Source: SZUA-36 sp964650905 | GTDB lineage: Bacteria > Pseudomonadota > Gammaproteobacteria > Xanthomonadales > SZUA-36 | Assembly (NCBI GenBank): GCA_964650905.1 | Contig: CAZYVH010000001.1 | Location: 1-64,000 of the forward strand | Reading direction: 5' to 3' | DNA: 64,000 bases | In this document: piece after piece, positions 1 through 7,081 of the stretch | Position numbering within the stretch: the stretch's first letter is position 1 | How the letters are laid out: each line of letters opens with the position of its first letter | The notes under the pieces: generated by a model | The model's database searches: none | Told to the model about the DNA's origin: nothing | What the model saw: only the letters and a program-made list of their open reading frames with translations | Position numbers and translations under genes: made by a program

Positions 1-131
1 TCGATTCGAGAATGGTCAAAACTTGGATCAGCATAAACTCCCAGAGTGAACCGTTTGGGTCATGGGTGATGGTCTTTCGCTATAATCTGTTTTTATCCTG
101 GCGGGTTTTTATCTTAGCAGGATCGTGGCTG

Positions 132-937
132 GTGGGATGGAGACTGACCGCCGCTGCACTTTGGTTGGCAAGGGTTGCCGACCTGTCTTACCAGGGGAAA
201 GAAGTGGTGACAGCCCGTTTGCAGGAATGGGGCGTCTCGGGTGCTTTACACTTGGCTCAGATGGTACTGAATTTGTCTCTCTTGAAACCCCAAAGCTTTT
301 GGTCATCGCGTTCAGAGGTACCGAAATGCAGGCCATGGAGGACATCATAACCGACGTGAAGGCCCAACTGATCCAGCCCAGCTGGGATACCTCGCCTGAA
401 GTCAAAGTCCATCAAGGATTTCATGATGCATTAGACGCCTCTTGGGCTGTGCTTGAAACCGCAATCCAGGACGCAGTGAAGGCGCAAAAACCCATTTGGC
501 TTTGCGGCCATAGTCTCGGTGGTGCGCTCGCCGTATTGGCTGCACATCGCCTGGCCACACAGGGTGTGCACATATCAGGAAGCCTCAGGAAACCATCAAT
601 CGGTGCCCTCTACACTTACGGGCAACCACGATGTGGGAACTCCAAATTTGTAGATGACCTGGAATCGGCCCTCGGCGATCGTTTTTATCGCAGTGTGAAC
701 AACAGGGATATCGTACCCCTGATCCCCCCGCCTGTTCCTGCCCTGCCCTACCGGCATACTGGCAGAGTCGCTTACTTCAATGAATTCGGTGATTTTGTTC
801 TCGACCCACCACTGTGGTACCGGGCGTTGGACAAAGTGGAGCTTTCAGCCAAAGCCATGGCATCGAAGGCCAAGGAAACCGTTGCTGATCACAGCATCAC
901 CGGTTATGTGAGGCTGTACAGGAAATTATTTCCATAG
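132..937 (+). pseudogene. Class 3 lipase, frameshifted near the N-terminus
   Basis: An alpha/beta-hydrolase of the Lipase_3 family, which hydrolyses acylglycerol-type esters. The main reading frame shows the nucleophile elbow GHSLGGAL, a downstream Asp in NNRDIVPLIP and a His in DHSITGYV, the usual Ser-Asp-His triad in the right order, plus VIAFRGTE ahead of the lid region. The typical N-terminal helix of the family (AALWLARVADLSYQ ... LQEWG) is present but in a different frame, from about 132 to 235. It rejoins the catalytic frame (CFTLGSDGTEF...) only if one base is added or two removed around 230-242, in a G-rich stretch. This is either a real frameshift or a sequencing or assembly error. 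The GTG at 132 is my guess for the start; an ATG at 69 in the same frame is possible. The ATG at 125 in the catalytic frame looks spurious because it replaces the family N-terminus with unrelated sequence. Confidence 0.75.
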
Positions 938-1157
938 CAAGTCGAGGGTCCCTGTCATGCAGGCATTACGATGGACTTAACCCGGTGTGAGTTGACATGG
1001 CTACCGACCCGGCTGATTTTATTTGGTTCTTTACCGAATCCGTACTTCCAAGCCAGCCAGAAACCATCAGTTTTTGCCCATTTATTATTGTTGATCAGGT
1101 GGCAACCTAAGGGACCCTTCGGCTTTTGGAGGCTTTCTGGGATGTGGTCGGCTTTTC

Positions 1158-1877
1158 TTATACGGCTGCCGCCAGCGGCATTTCATCATAGGTGCGGCCG
1201 TTTAGCATGCGACCAGTGGTGTGCTTTCTGACACCGCCCCATTGCTTGAAGAAAAAAGCCACATCTTCCCGAGCGCATTGACGCTGGATATCTTCGACCC
1301 ACCTTGCTTTCATTGGACGCGCTTTTGGTCCGGACTCACCACCAACAATTACCCAGTTGATCAGTTTCAACGGAAGGCGCGGGAGTGGGCCGATGAGTGG
1401 CTCGCAGGAAAGAAACTTTACCGCAGCCGGCGTGGCAGCCAGGTCATGAACGCGCTGAATTACACGCCGGTCTTCAATACTTACGCCCATCCAGATATTT
1501 TTTGTCCACGGCAGTTGTGGGGCGAGTTCGCGCAGTCTGTCGCTTCTCTTGGTCAATACCTGAAATGTGTGTTGTGGGCACTCGCTCATAGTCCCGAAGA
1601 CCCTGGAGATGAAGCTCAATGGCACGTCTTCGTGAAACATATCAGACATCGAGTTCACAAATACCAACCGGCCCTTTTTCCACGTGCGCGGCAGATCCGT
1701 TAGATCATTGTGAATGGTGACTTTGAAACCATCACGATACCTCGGGTTCTGCATCGCGTGTAAGCGAGCTGCCATCCTTTCCGCATAACAGTGTTTGCAG
1801 CCCTGGCTGATTTTTGTGCAGCCAGTCACCGGGTTCCAGGTGTATTCAGTCCATTCGATATGTGAAGAAGTTGCCAT
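1158..1877 (-). CDS. DUF5131 family (phage Gp37/Gp68-like) radical SAM-type protein
   Basis: A 239-residue protein of the DUF5131 family, often labelled phage protein Gp37/Gp68. The N-terminus has WNPVTGCTKISQGCKHCYAE, giving a CX6CX2C cluster that resembles the iron-sulfur site of radical SAM enzymes such as SplB-like proteins. Other family hallmarks are VFVNSMSDMFHE, FQVLTKRSDRL, WMGVSIED, FLSCEPLIGPL, VIVGGESG and FFFKQWGG. No substrate has been established that I know of. Members are usually encoded beside the three-Cys-motif partner TcmP, and a fragment of exactly that partner lies just upstream (1894-2207) on the same strand. The start ATG at 1877 precedes the conserved N-terminus directly. 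The gene appears intact at normal length, although its partner is broken. Confidence 0.85.
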   Translation of the reverse strand: MATSSHIEWTEYTWNPVTGCTKISQGCKHCYAERMAARLHAMQNPRYRDGFKVTIHNDLTDLPRTWKKGRLVFVNSMSDMFHEDVPLSFISRVFGTMSECPQHTFQVLTKRSDRLRELAPQLPWTKNIWMGVSIEDRRVIQRVHDLAATPAAVKFLSCEPLIGPLPRLPLKLINWVIVGGESGPKARPMKARWVEDIQRQCAREDVAFFFKQWGGVRKHTTGRMLNGRTYDEMPLAAAV

Positions 1878-1893
1878 TTTCTTTCCTTACCGT

Positions 1894-2207
1894 TTAAGTC
1901 CAAAATTCCTTCTGAGGATCAATTTTCGCGACATCTTCCCATATTTTATCGGCAAGCTTTTCGTGACTGGCAAGTACCAAATAATATAACGGTTGGTTGG
2001 TACTACCGGTTATTAGTTCCACACGTTGACCGATAGACATATTTAAATCTGCGAATTTGCTTTTCCAATACTCAAATACTGCGTTCCTCATTTGTTGCTT
2101 TACACCTTGCTTTAACACACCAGTAATCCCAGGCGCAAAAGCTTCAAGCGGCGAACCCGGGTCACCAAAATATTTATCAAGATTGCGTTGAAGCTCCAGT
2201 ACACTGA
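1894..2207 (-). pseudogene. tcmP: TcmP (three-Cys-motif partner protein), C-terminal fragment
   Basis: About 105 codons matching the C-terminal part of TcmP: LDKYFGDPGSPLEAF, then KQQMRNAVFEYWKSKF, and the diagnostic ending PLYYLVLASHEKLADKIWEDVAKIDP. No start codon fits a complete gene. Full-length family members are roughly three to four times longer and carry the three-Cys motif in the missing part. Upstream, the frame runs into the Mut7-C fragment at about 2208-2215, so the gene has lost its 5' end by recombination or by misassembly. It lies 16 bp upstream of the DUF5131 gene, the normal gene order for this pair. Confidence 0.75.
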
Positions 2208-2551
2208 CATGAAGCCGTGTCGAATCCCAGCATGCGAAGATAACGAGCGAGCTTACCTAAGTGCACATCCAGGATGAAACGTGTGCGACGCAAAGGCCTG
2301 GGGCGCAGGTGAATAACCGGCGTGATATCCAGGCGTTCAAACACAGGATAGACGGCAACCCGTTCACCGCCCTGAAGTCTGTGCGAGAAATCCACTGATT
2401 GACCGTCTACCAGGATCAGGTCTATAGCTGTATGGGGTACACCAATGGCCTGGATCGTGTCTTTGACCGACGGGCTGCCGTAAAAAGACGAACGAAAGTT
2501 GGTCTTGTGTTGCTCCACCGGCAGGAAATCATTTAACGGCAGACCGGGTGA
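2208..2551 (-). pseudogene. Mut7-C ubiquitin/RNase domain protein, internal fragment
   Basis: The reading frame encodes the N-terminal ubiquitin-like domain of Mut7-C proteins (LNDFLPVEQHK, GSPSVKDTIQAIGVPH, DLILVDGQSVDF, RVAVYPVFERLDI), followed by the first 25 or so residues of the Mut7-C PIN-like nuclease domain (RFILDVHLGKLARYLRMLGFDT). After GFDT it leaves the family sequence and stops within 13 codons. The family normally continues for about 130 more residues containing the catalytic acids. Upstream, an in-frame stop at about 2552-2554 precedes SPGLPLNDFLP, so the first few family residues are missing too. Both ends are truncated, which marks it as a non-functional fragment in a mosaic region. 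Confidence 0.75.
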
Positions 2552-2580
2552 TCAACACATCGCCTTTCCAAAATTCCACA

Positions 2581-2622
2581 GGCTTACATATTCCTCTGCG
2601 GCGGCATTGTCGTGGGCCGTCT
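2581..2622 (-). other. Deleted scrap of an acyl-CoA mutase C-terminus
   Basis: Bases 2581-2596 are identical to 14211-14226 (the stop-codon end of the icmF mutase in this window), and 2597-2617 are identical to 14358-14378, 131 bp further into the same gene. Read on the minus strand this gives TAHDNAAA, the same residues as the mutase, joined abruptly to its last bases. It is therefore a short copy of the mutase 3' end, or of a paralogue, carrying an internal deletion. It is fused on its upstream side to an IS256-type transposase fragment. Confidence 0.7.
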
Positions 2623-2788
2623 TGTAACCGTTGGCGGAACTGACCCGATTTAAACTTCGTTCGTAAGGTGCCGCGCCCGAGTAGTCGCTGCGTTCGGCTA
2701 CCATCACCGAGTTCGACAAAACCGTCACTGCTTCTGCCAATCCTTCAAATCCATTGACCTTTAACAGTTCCACTGCACTTTCAATCAT
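2623..2788 (-). pseudogene. IS256-family transposase, N-terminal fragment
   Basis: The frame opening at 2788 gives MIESAVELLKVNGFEG, then LSNSVMVAERSDYSGAAPYE and RVSSANGYK. The pattern of ERSDYxGAxPYER followed by xxYANGYK is characteristic of the N-terminus of IS256-family (MULE-related) transposases. Several conserved positions are changed (SGAAPYERS, SSANGYK), and the remaining 330 or so residues with the DDE triad are absent. The frame runs into the mutase-derived scrap at about 2622. It is a remnant and cannot be active. Confidence 0.65.
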
Positions 2789-2821
2789 TTAACCCACTCA
2801 AAATTCAAAAGAGCCACGCAA

Positions 2822-2850
2822 ACAAACCCCGGCAAAATACCGGGGTTTGT
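2822..2850 (-). terminator. Strong hairpin downstream of the beta-helix gene
   Basis: A perfect 11-bp inverted repeat, ACAAACCCCGG and CCGGGGTTTGT, with a 7-base loop. It lies 80 bp past the stop codon of the beta-helix gene on the minus strand. A moderately T-rich stretch follows in that direction. It is probably an intrinsic terminator for that gene and may also insulate the decayed region beyond it. Confidence 0.6.
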
Positions 2851-2929
2851 CAGCGATCTGATGCGCCTAAGCGCGTTTTCTCTAGCCCTGTGGAGCTAAA
2901 TCATTTAGCAGCAGATTCGGCTCTAATGA

Positions 2930-4681
2930 TCAGAAGTCCTGAAGGGTCCAGCCATGTGTCCAGCCTTGCGCTTCACCGGAGAACGCACCGATGTTTTCGT
3001 AGTTCTGGAAGAACATGTCGAACACGTCCCTGTCGATCGTGTTGCCCTCGAGGTAGCTGGCATCCATCGGCGGGAACGGGCCATTGAGGTTCGGATCCTG
3101 CTGACTGTTGCCCGACTGGGCTTCCCACCAGGATTGCACGGTCCACGGGTCACCGTCTTCCTCGACGAACGGCGTGTCGCAGTTGAAGATGGTATTGTTC
3201 ATGGTCAGGTTGCCGGACAGACTGCTCGGCGGGGTGCCTGCATTGGTAAACGTGGCAGCGCTGTCGATATCGACACAGTTACCAAAACCCGTGAAAATCG
3301 AGTTGGTCACGTTGGCGCCCGTGCCACGACGGAAGAGCGCACCGACGGTGTCGGGACGGCCGATGAAGGTCGCGTTGGCGATCTCCGGCTTGGCCCCGGG
3401 GCTGGCGTCGTTGTTACCTTCCAGGTTATCGGCCTCGATACCGTGGTCCGCCGGGGTCTCGAGATTCGGATTCTGTACCGCCAAGAGGTTCTGTACGCGG
3501 CCTCTCCAACCGTGCGTCCAGTCGAGGTTATCGTCCTCGATGTCGGTCAGCACCACATGATGTATGGTGGCCGTGCCGCCAAAGAACTCCATCCCGTCAT
3601 CGGCATTGGCGTGTACCTGCACGTAATCGACGACCGTGTTGCGGCCCACGCCCTGGAAGGCGATACCGTTGAGTTCGTTTTCGTCGGTAAACAGGATACC
3701 GGCGAACTGCACGCGCACGTAGCGGAGCACGCCGCTGCTGTCATTGTCATCGGCGCCGCCGTAGGTCCCGGAATCACCCTCACCCAGAGCGGTACATTCA
3801 CCCAGCGTGTCGCAGGTGTTGATCGTGGCCTTGCCATTGATCACGAGACCACCCCAGTCGCCGGAACGTCCCGGGGTATCAGGGTCCGAAGCCGTGTTGG
3901 GACCACTGAACACGATCGGTGCATTCGGCGTACCCTCGGCGAAGATTTTTGCGCCGCGGGATATCACCAGCGTTGACTGGCCGATGCCAATGATGCGGGT
4001 ACCTGGGTCGATGGTGATCGAATTGGTGTTGTCAGGGTTATCTTTCAGGCCAATGAAAACCGGACCGGTGAGCACCCATTGGGTATCATTGGTCAGATGC
4101 AGGTCCTGCGTGTATTCACCGCCTTCGATAATACAGGTCCTGTCATCGGCGCCGGGCGTGGAAAAATCCGGACAACCGCTGAACTCGTCATGGTAAACGC
4201 AGATGCTGTTCGGAACACCCGTGGTCAGGTTGAGCAGCGACGCATTTGCAGTGCTGCCATCGATCACGTTGGGTGATGTCCATGACCAGTCGACGCTGTT
4301 ACAGCTATTGACCGTCACCATCGCCGTGCCCCAATTGTCGTCGGTTGTCATCGGCGCTCCAACCTCTGCGCCAAAGCTGCCACCCTCGACCAATTGCAGA
4401 GGAATTTCGACCTGGAAATCACCCGCTTTCACAGACCCGACACCTTGTATCCAAAACGGCTCGCCCGTGGTCTCGTCGTAGGTGTAGTAGGCGGCGAACA
4501 AGAGACCCGCCTCCGGCCCGGTCGCAAGGTAATGCAAGCCCAATCCGCGGCGGGCGTTCTCGCCTGACTCGTAGTAGAAGCCATCGACGTGGGGATCGAT
4601 CCATTCCGCTTGCGCTACGCCGATCGCCGATAGCAGTAACAACCCGGCAAGCGAGCTATTAGTCCAGTTTTTAACACTCAT
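2930..4681 (-). CDS. Secreted right-handed beta-helix protein, Pho-box controlled
   Basis: A 583-residue exported protein. A signal peptide (LAGLLLLSAIGVAQA, cleavage before EW) is followed by a roughly 130-residue N-terminal module containing AAYYTYDETTGEPFWIQG. The remainder reads as a parallel beta-helix: short repeats rich in Asn, Asp and Gly such as SITIDPGTRIIG, LVISRGAKIFAEG, APIVFSG, RYVRVQFAG, VVDYVQVHANADDGMEFFGG and NATFIGRPDTVG. No catalytic motif or lipobox is evident. Start ATG 4681 has a GAGGAG ribosome site. It is transcribed divergently from the TonB/ExbBD operon, and its promoter carries four tandem Pho-box units with TAGTAT as the -10. I infer that it is a surface or secreted partner, or the cargo, of the adjacent TonB-dependent receptor. 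Its function is unknown, and the YTYDE module recurs in the subtilisin at 41415-45608. Confidence 0.8.
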   Translation of the reverse strand: MSVKNWTNSSLAGLLLLSAIGVAQAEWIDPHVDGFYYESGENARRGLGLHYLATGPEAGLLFAAYYTYDETTGEPFWIQGVGSVKAGDFQVEIPLQLVEGGSFGAEVGAPMTTDDNWGTAMVTVNSCNSVDWSWTSPNVIDGSTANASLLNLTTGVPNSICVYHDEFSGCPDFSTPGADDRTCIIEGGEYTQDLHLTNDTQWVLTGPVFIGLKDNPDNTNSITIDPGTRIIGIGQSTLVISRGAKIFAEGTPNAPIVFSGPNTASDPDTPGRSGDWGGLVINGKATINTCDTLGECTALGEGDSGTYGGADDNDSSGVLRYVRVQFAGILFTDENELNGIAFQGVGRNTVVDYVQVHANADDGMEFFGGTATIHHVVLTDIEDDNLDWTHGWRGRVQNLLAVQNPNLETPADHGIEADNLEGNNDASPGAKPEIANATFIGRPDTVGALFRRGTGANVTNSIFTGFGNCVDIDSAATFTNAGTPPSSLSGNLTMNNTIFNCDTPFVEEDGDPWTVQSWWEAQSGNSQQDPNLNGPFPPMDASYLEGNTIDRDVFDMFFQNYENIGAFSGEAQGWTHGWTLQDF

Positions 4682-4746
4682 AAATGTCTCCTCATTAGTT
4701 GGTTGTTGCCACGGCCTGTAAACTAATACAGCCCCCGGTTTGAGGA

Positions 4747-4802
4747 ATACTAGAGAGAGATTGTTACACGTATGTGACTATATCGTTACATATTTATGAC
4801 AA
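4747..4802 (-). promoter_or_regulatory. Tandem Pho boxes and -10 for the beta-helix gene
   Basis: On the minus strand, 4802-4763 reads as four 7-base units separated by exactly 4 bases: TTGTCAT, ATGTAAC, TAGTCAC, GTGTAAC (spacers AAAT, GATA, ATAC). These fit the PhoB consensus CTGTCAT/CTGTAAC at 5 to 6 of 7 positions each, with the 11-bp periodicity that PhoB dimers require. Ten bases after the last unit comes TAGTAT (4752-4747), a good -10. In known Pho promoters the box replaces the -35 at this same distance. Confidence 0.75.
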
Positions 4803-4806
4803 GATA

Positions 4807-4840
4807 CTGTCACATGGCTGTAATAAATACTGCATAGACT
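4807..4840 (+). promoter_or_regulatory. Pho box and -10 for the TonB operon
   Basis: CTGTCAC (4807-4813), spacer ATGG, CTGTAAT (4818-4824) form a near-consensus 18-bp Pho box on the plus strand. A third, weaker unit, ACTGCAT, follows after another 4 bases. Ten bases past the second unit lies TAGACT (4835-4840), a plausible -10. It faces the DUF3450 gene at 4902 and lies 4 bp from the oppositely oriented set of boxes. Confidence 0.7.
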
Positions 4841-4901
4841 GTTGATAATCGAGTGGTCTGGAGAGGCCGCCATTTCTGTCCAAATCGACCGGAAATAACA
4901 T

Positions 4902-5672
4902 ATGAAATACTGTGCCAGGCTGGTGCCCATCATCAGCATGCTTTTTGTATTGACGGCAATGGCCCAGGACTCGCCGGCCACCCTTGCCGAAACCCTGGTA
5001 CGCCTGCGCGGCCAGGTTGATTCCTTGCAGAGCGCACTGGATATTGAGCGGGAAGAACACAAGAACCGGATGGTCAACTTCACGGCCCAACTGGCAGATA
5101 TCGAGGCCAACCGCGACCGTGAAAACCTGCGTATCACACAGATACAGAAGAACCTGGACGAGACGCGCGAGAAAATCTCGGCGGCAGGGCTCAACGCCGA
5201 AGCTTTCCTGCCGGCAATCTACGGGCAGATCTCGGCGCTTCGCGCCCGCATCGCCAACGGATTGCCGTTCAAGACCAGGGAGCGCCTGGATGCGCTGGAC
5301 AAGTTGGAAGTGCAGATGAAAAACGGAGAAACCACCCCCCAGCGCGGCATCAACCGATTGTGGGCATTCGTCGAGGACGAACTCCGGATATCCCGGGAAA
5401 ACGCCATTTACTCTCAACCCATCGCCTTGAATGGCAACAGCATTCTGGTGGATGTCGCCAAGCTCGGCAATGTAATGATGTTTTTCCGAACCAAAGACCT
5501 CAAATATGGCCGCGCCATACACACGGACGTCGGCTGGCGCTTTGAACTGTTGAAATCGAGCGCAGAACAGGAGCAGGTAGCGGTCCTGTTCGACTCGCTG
5601 CGAAAACAGATACGTCAGGGATACTTCGAACTGCCCGCGGCACTGCCGCCTCAAGCGGACAAGCAATCATGA
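4902..5672 (+). CDS. DUF3450 periplasmic coiled-coil protein
   Basis: A 256-residue protein of the DUF3450 family. A signal peptide ends near LTAMAQ. Residues 25-100 are a long coiled coil (repeated LRGQVDSLQSALDIEREEHKN... pattern), followed by a conserved C-terminal part with PFKTRERLDALDKLE, RGINRLWAFVEDELRISRENA and VLFDSLRKQIRQGYFELP. The family is nearly always the first gene of TonB2-type operons, ahead of a TtpC/ExbB-like protein, and presumably assists assembly of the TonB energy-transducing complex in the periplasm. Its biochemical role is not established. Its stop overlaps the start of the next gene (ATGA at 5669-5672), showing translational coupling. It is the first gene downstream of the Pho box. 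Confidence 0.85.
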   Translation: MKYCARLVPIISMLFVLTAMAQDSPATLAETLVRLRGQVDSLQSALDIEREEHKNRMVNFTAQLADIEANRDRENLRITQIQKNLDETREKISAAGLNAEAFLPAIYGQISALRARIANGLPFKTRERLDALDKLEVQMKNGETTPQRGINRLWAFVEDELRISRENAIYSQPIALNGNSILVDVAKLGNVMMFFRTKDLKYGRAIHTDVGWRFELLKSSAEQEQVAVLFDSLRKQIRQGYFELPAALPPQADKQS

Positions 5673-7078
5673 AGAATGTCTACATTGCCTTGTCCGGTCT
5701 GATTTTAACGGTTGTCATGCCTGGATTGGCAACCGCCCAGGACAAACCGGAGGGACAGGCCGAAACACGAGCCCCTGTGCCACAAGTCAACAAGGCAAAA
5801 GCCGTTGACGAACTCAACACCGCCTATCAAAAGGAATATGCCTTTCTCGAAGCACAGCTCCAGGACTTGAGGCAGCGTAAGGCCAAGTTCGAAGCCGAAT
5901 CGTCGCAGGCGGAAGCCAGGAAAAAGGCCCGGATCGACCGCGAGGAAGCACAGTTGATCACCATGCAGTCAAAAACCGAAAGCCTGCAGAGCGCCTTGAG
6001 CGATGCCGAACTGGAATTGGAAAAGGTCGATGACGCGCGTTCTACCCTTGAGGCGACCTACCTCCAGGCCAAATCCACGCTGGAAGGCTATGGTATCGAA
6101 GAGCTGAAAAGTGATGAGTTCCTGTCGAAACCCGAGGGTGAGCGCATCACCATCCTGTTCCAGCAAGCGTTGCCTCTGCTGCGCCGCGTCAGCACCGTCA
6201 ACGAATCACCCGGAACGTTCTTTCTGGCCGACGGCACCGAAGTCAAGGGCGATATCATACGTGTCGGGCGCATCGCCGCCTATGGCATCAGCGACCAGGG
6301 CAGCGGCGCACTGGTCCCCGCCGGGGAAAACCGTATGAAAATCTGGTCAACGCCTTCGGCCGAGACTGCAGAGGCGCTCGCGGCGGGCCAGACACCCTCG
6401 GACCTGGGCATATTCATCTACGAAGACGAGACCAAGGCCATCGAGGAGAAGACCGGGAAGACCCTGCTCGGGACCATCAACAGCGGCGGCACCATCGCCT
6501 GGGTCATCGTCGCCCTCGGTGTCGTTGCAGGCGTTCTGATATTGCTGCGGCTGCTGTTCTTGCGCAGATCGAGTACAGCCACCGGAAAAATCGTGAAAAC
6601 GGTCGGCAAATCCGTGCGCAAGGGCCGTCTCGACGAAGCCCTGGAAAAATGCAAGAAGTTCAAAGGCGCCACGTCCAGGGTCGTTGCCGCCGCGGTCAGG
6701 AACCTGGATCGAGACCGCTCGCACCTCGAAGACATCGTATCGGAGGCCATTTTGCACGAATCCTCCCATCTGAACCGCTTTGGGGCCATGATCCTTGTCG
6801 TCGCCGCTGTGGCGCCTTTGTTGGGGCTGCTTGGTACCGTGACCGGCATGATCAGCACGTTCGATATCATCACCGATTTCGGTACCGGCGATCCCAAACT
6901 GCTTTCCGGCGGTATTTCCATCGCCCTGGTCACGACCGAGGTCGGTCTTGCAGTCGCCATTCCCACGCTGCTGCTCGGCAATATCCTTTCCGGATGGGCC
7001 GACAGCATCAAGAACGATATGGAGAGGGGCGCCCTGCGTGTCATCAATCAATACCAGGAACATCGCCAGACAGGCTAG
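5669..7078 (+). CDS. TtpC-like MotA/TolQ/ExbB proton channel protein with periplasmic extension
   Basis: 469 residues, about twice the length of ordinary ExbB. It has a signal peptide (VVMPGLATAQ), a periplasmic coiled coil (about residues 45-150: YAFLEAQLQDLRQRKAKFEAESSQ onward), a small domain (FFLADGTEVKGDIIRVGRIAAYG), a membrane segment (about 275-297, IAWVIVALGVVAGVLILLRLLF) and then the MotA/TolQ/ExbB domain with APLLGLLGTVTGMISTFD and ALVTTEVGLAVAIPTLLLGN. This architecture is that of TtpC from Vibrio TonB2 systems, an extra component needed for TonB2-dependent transport. It overlaps DUF3450 by 4 bp and is 3 bp from the next exbB, so the locus has two ExbB-type proteins of different size. 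The gene symbol is left empty because orthology to ttpC is inferred from architecture. Confidence 0.88.
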   Translation: MKNVYIALSGLILTVVMPGLATAQDKPEGQAETRAPVPQVNKAKAVDELNTAYQKEYAFLEAQLQDLRQRKAKFEAESSQAEARKKARIDREEAQLITMQSKTESLQSALSDAELELEKVDDARSTLEATYLQAKSTLEGYGIEELKSDEFLSKPEGERITILFQQALPLLRRVSTVNESPGTFFLADGTEVKGDIIRVGRIAAYGISDQGSGALVPAGENRMKIWSTPSAETAEALAAGQTPSDLGIFIYEDETKAIEEKTGKTLLGTINSGGTIAWVIVALGVVAGVLILLRLLFLRRSSTATGKIVKTVGKSVRKGRLDEALEKCKKFKGATSRVVAAAVRNLDRDRSHLEDIVSEAILHESSHLNRFGAMILVVAAVAPLLGLLGTVTGMISTFDIITDFGTGDPKLLSGGISIALVTTEVGLAVAIPTLLLGNILSGWADSIKNDMERGALRVINQYQEHRQTG

Positions 7079-7081
7079 ACG

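Noticed and set aside
2954..3976. 340-residue frame on the plus strand
   Set aside because: It lies antisense to the beta-helix gene, has no recognisable motif, and arises from the GC-rich codon pattern of the opposite strand.
4794..5666. 290-residue minus-strand frame opposite DUF3450
   Set aside because: No family features; it covers a gene with a clear signal peptide and operon context on the plus strand.
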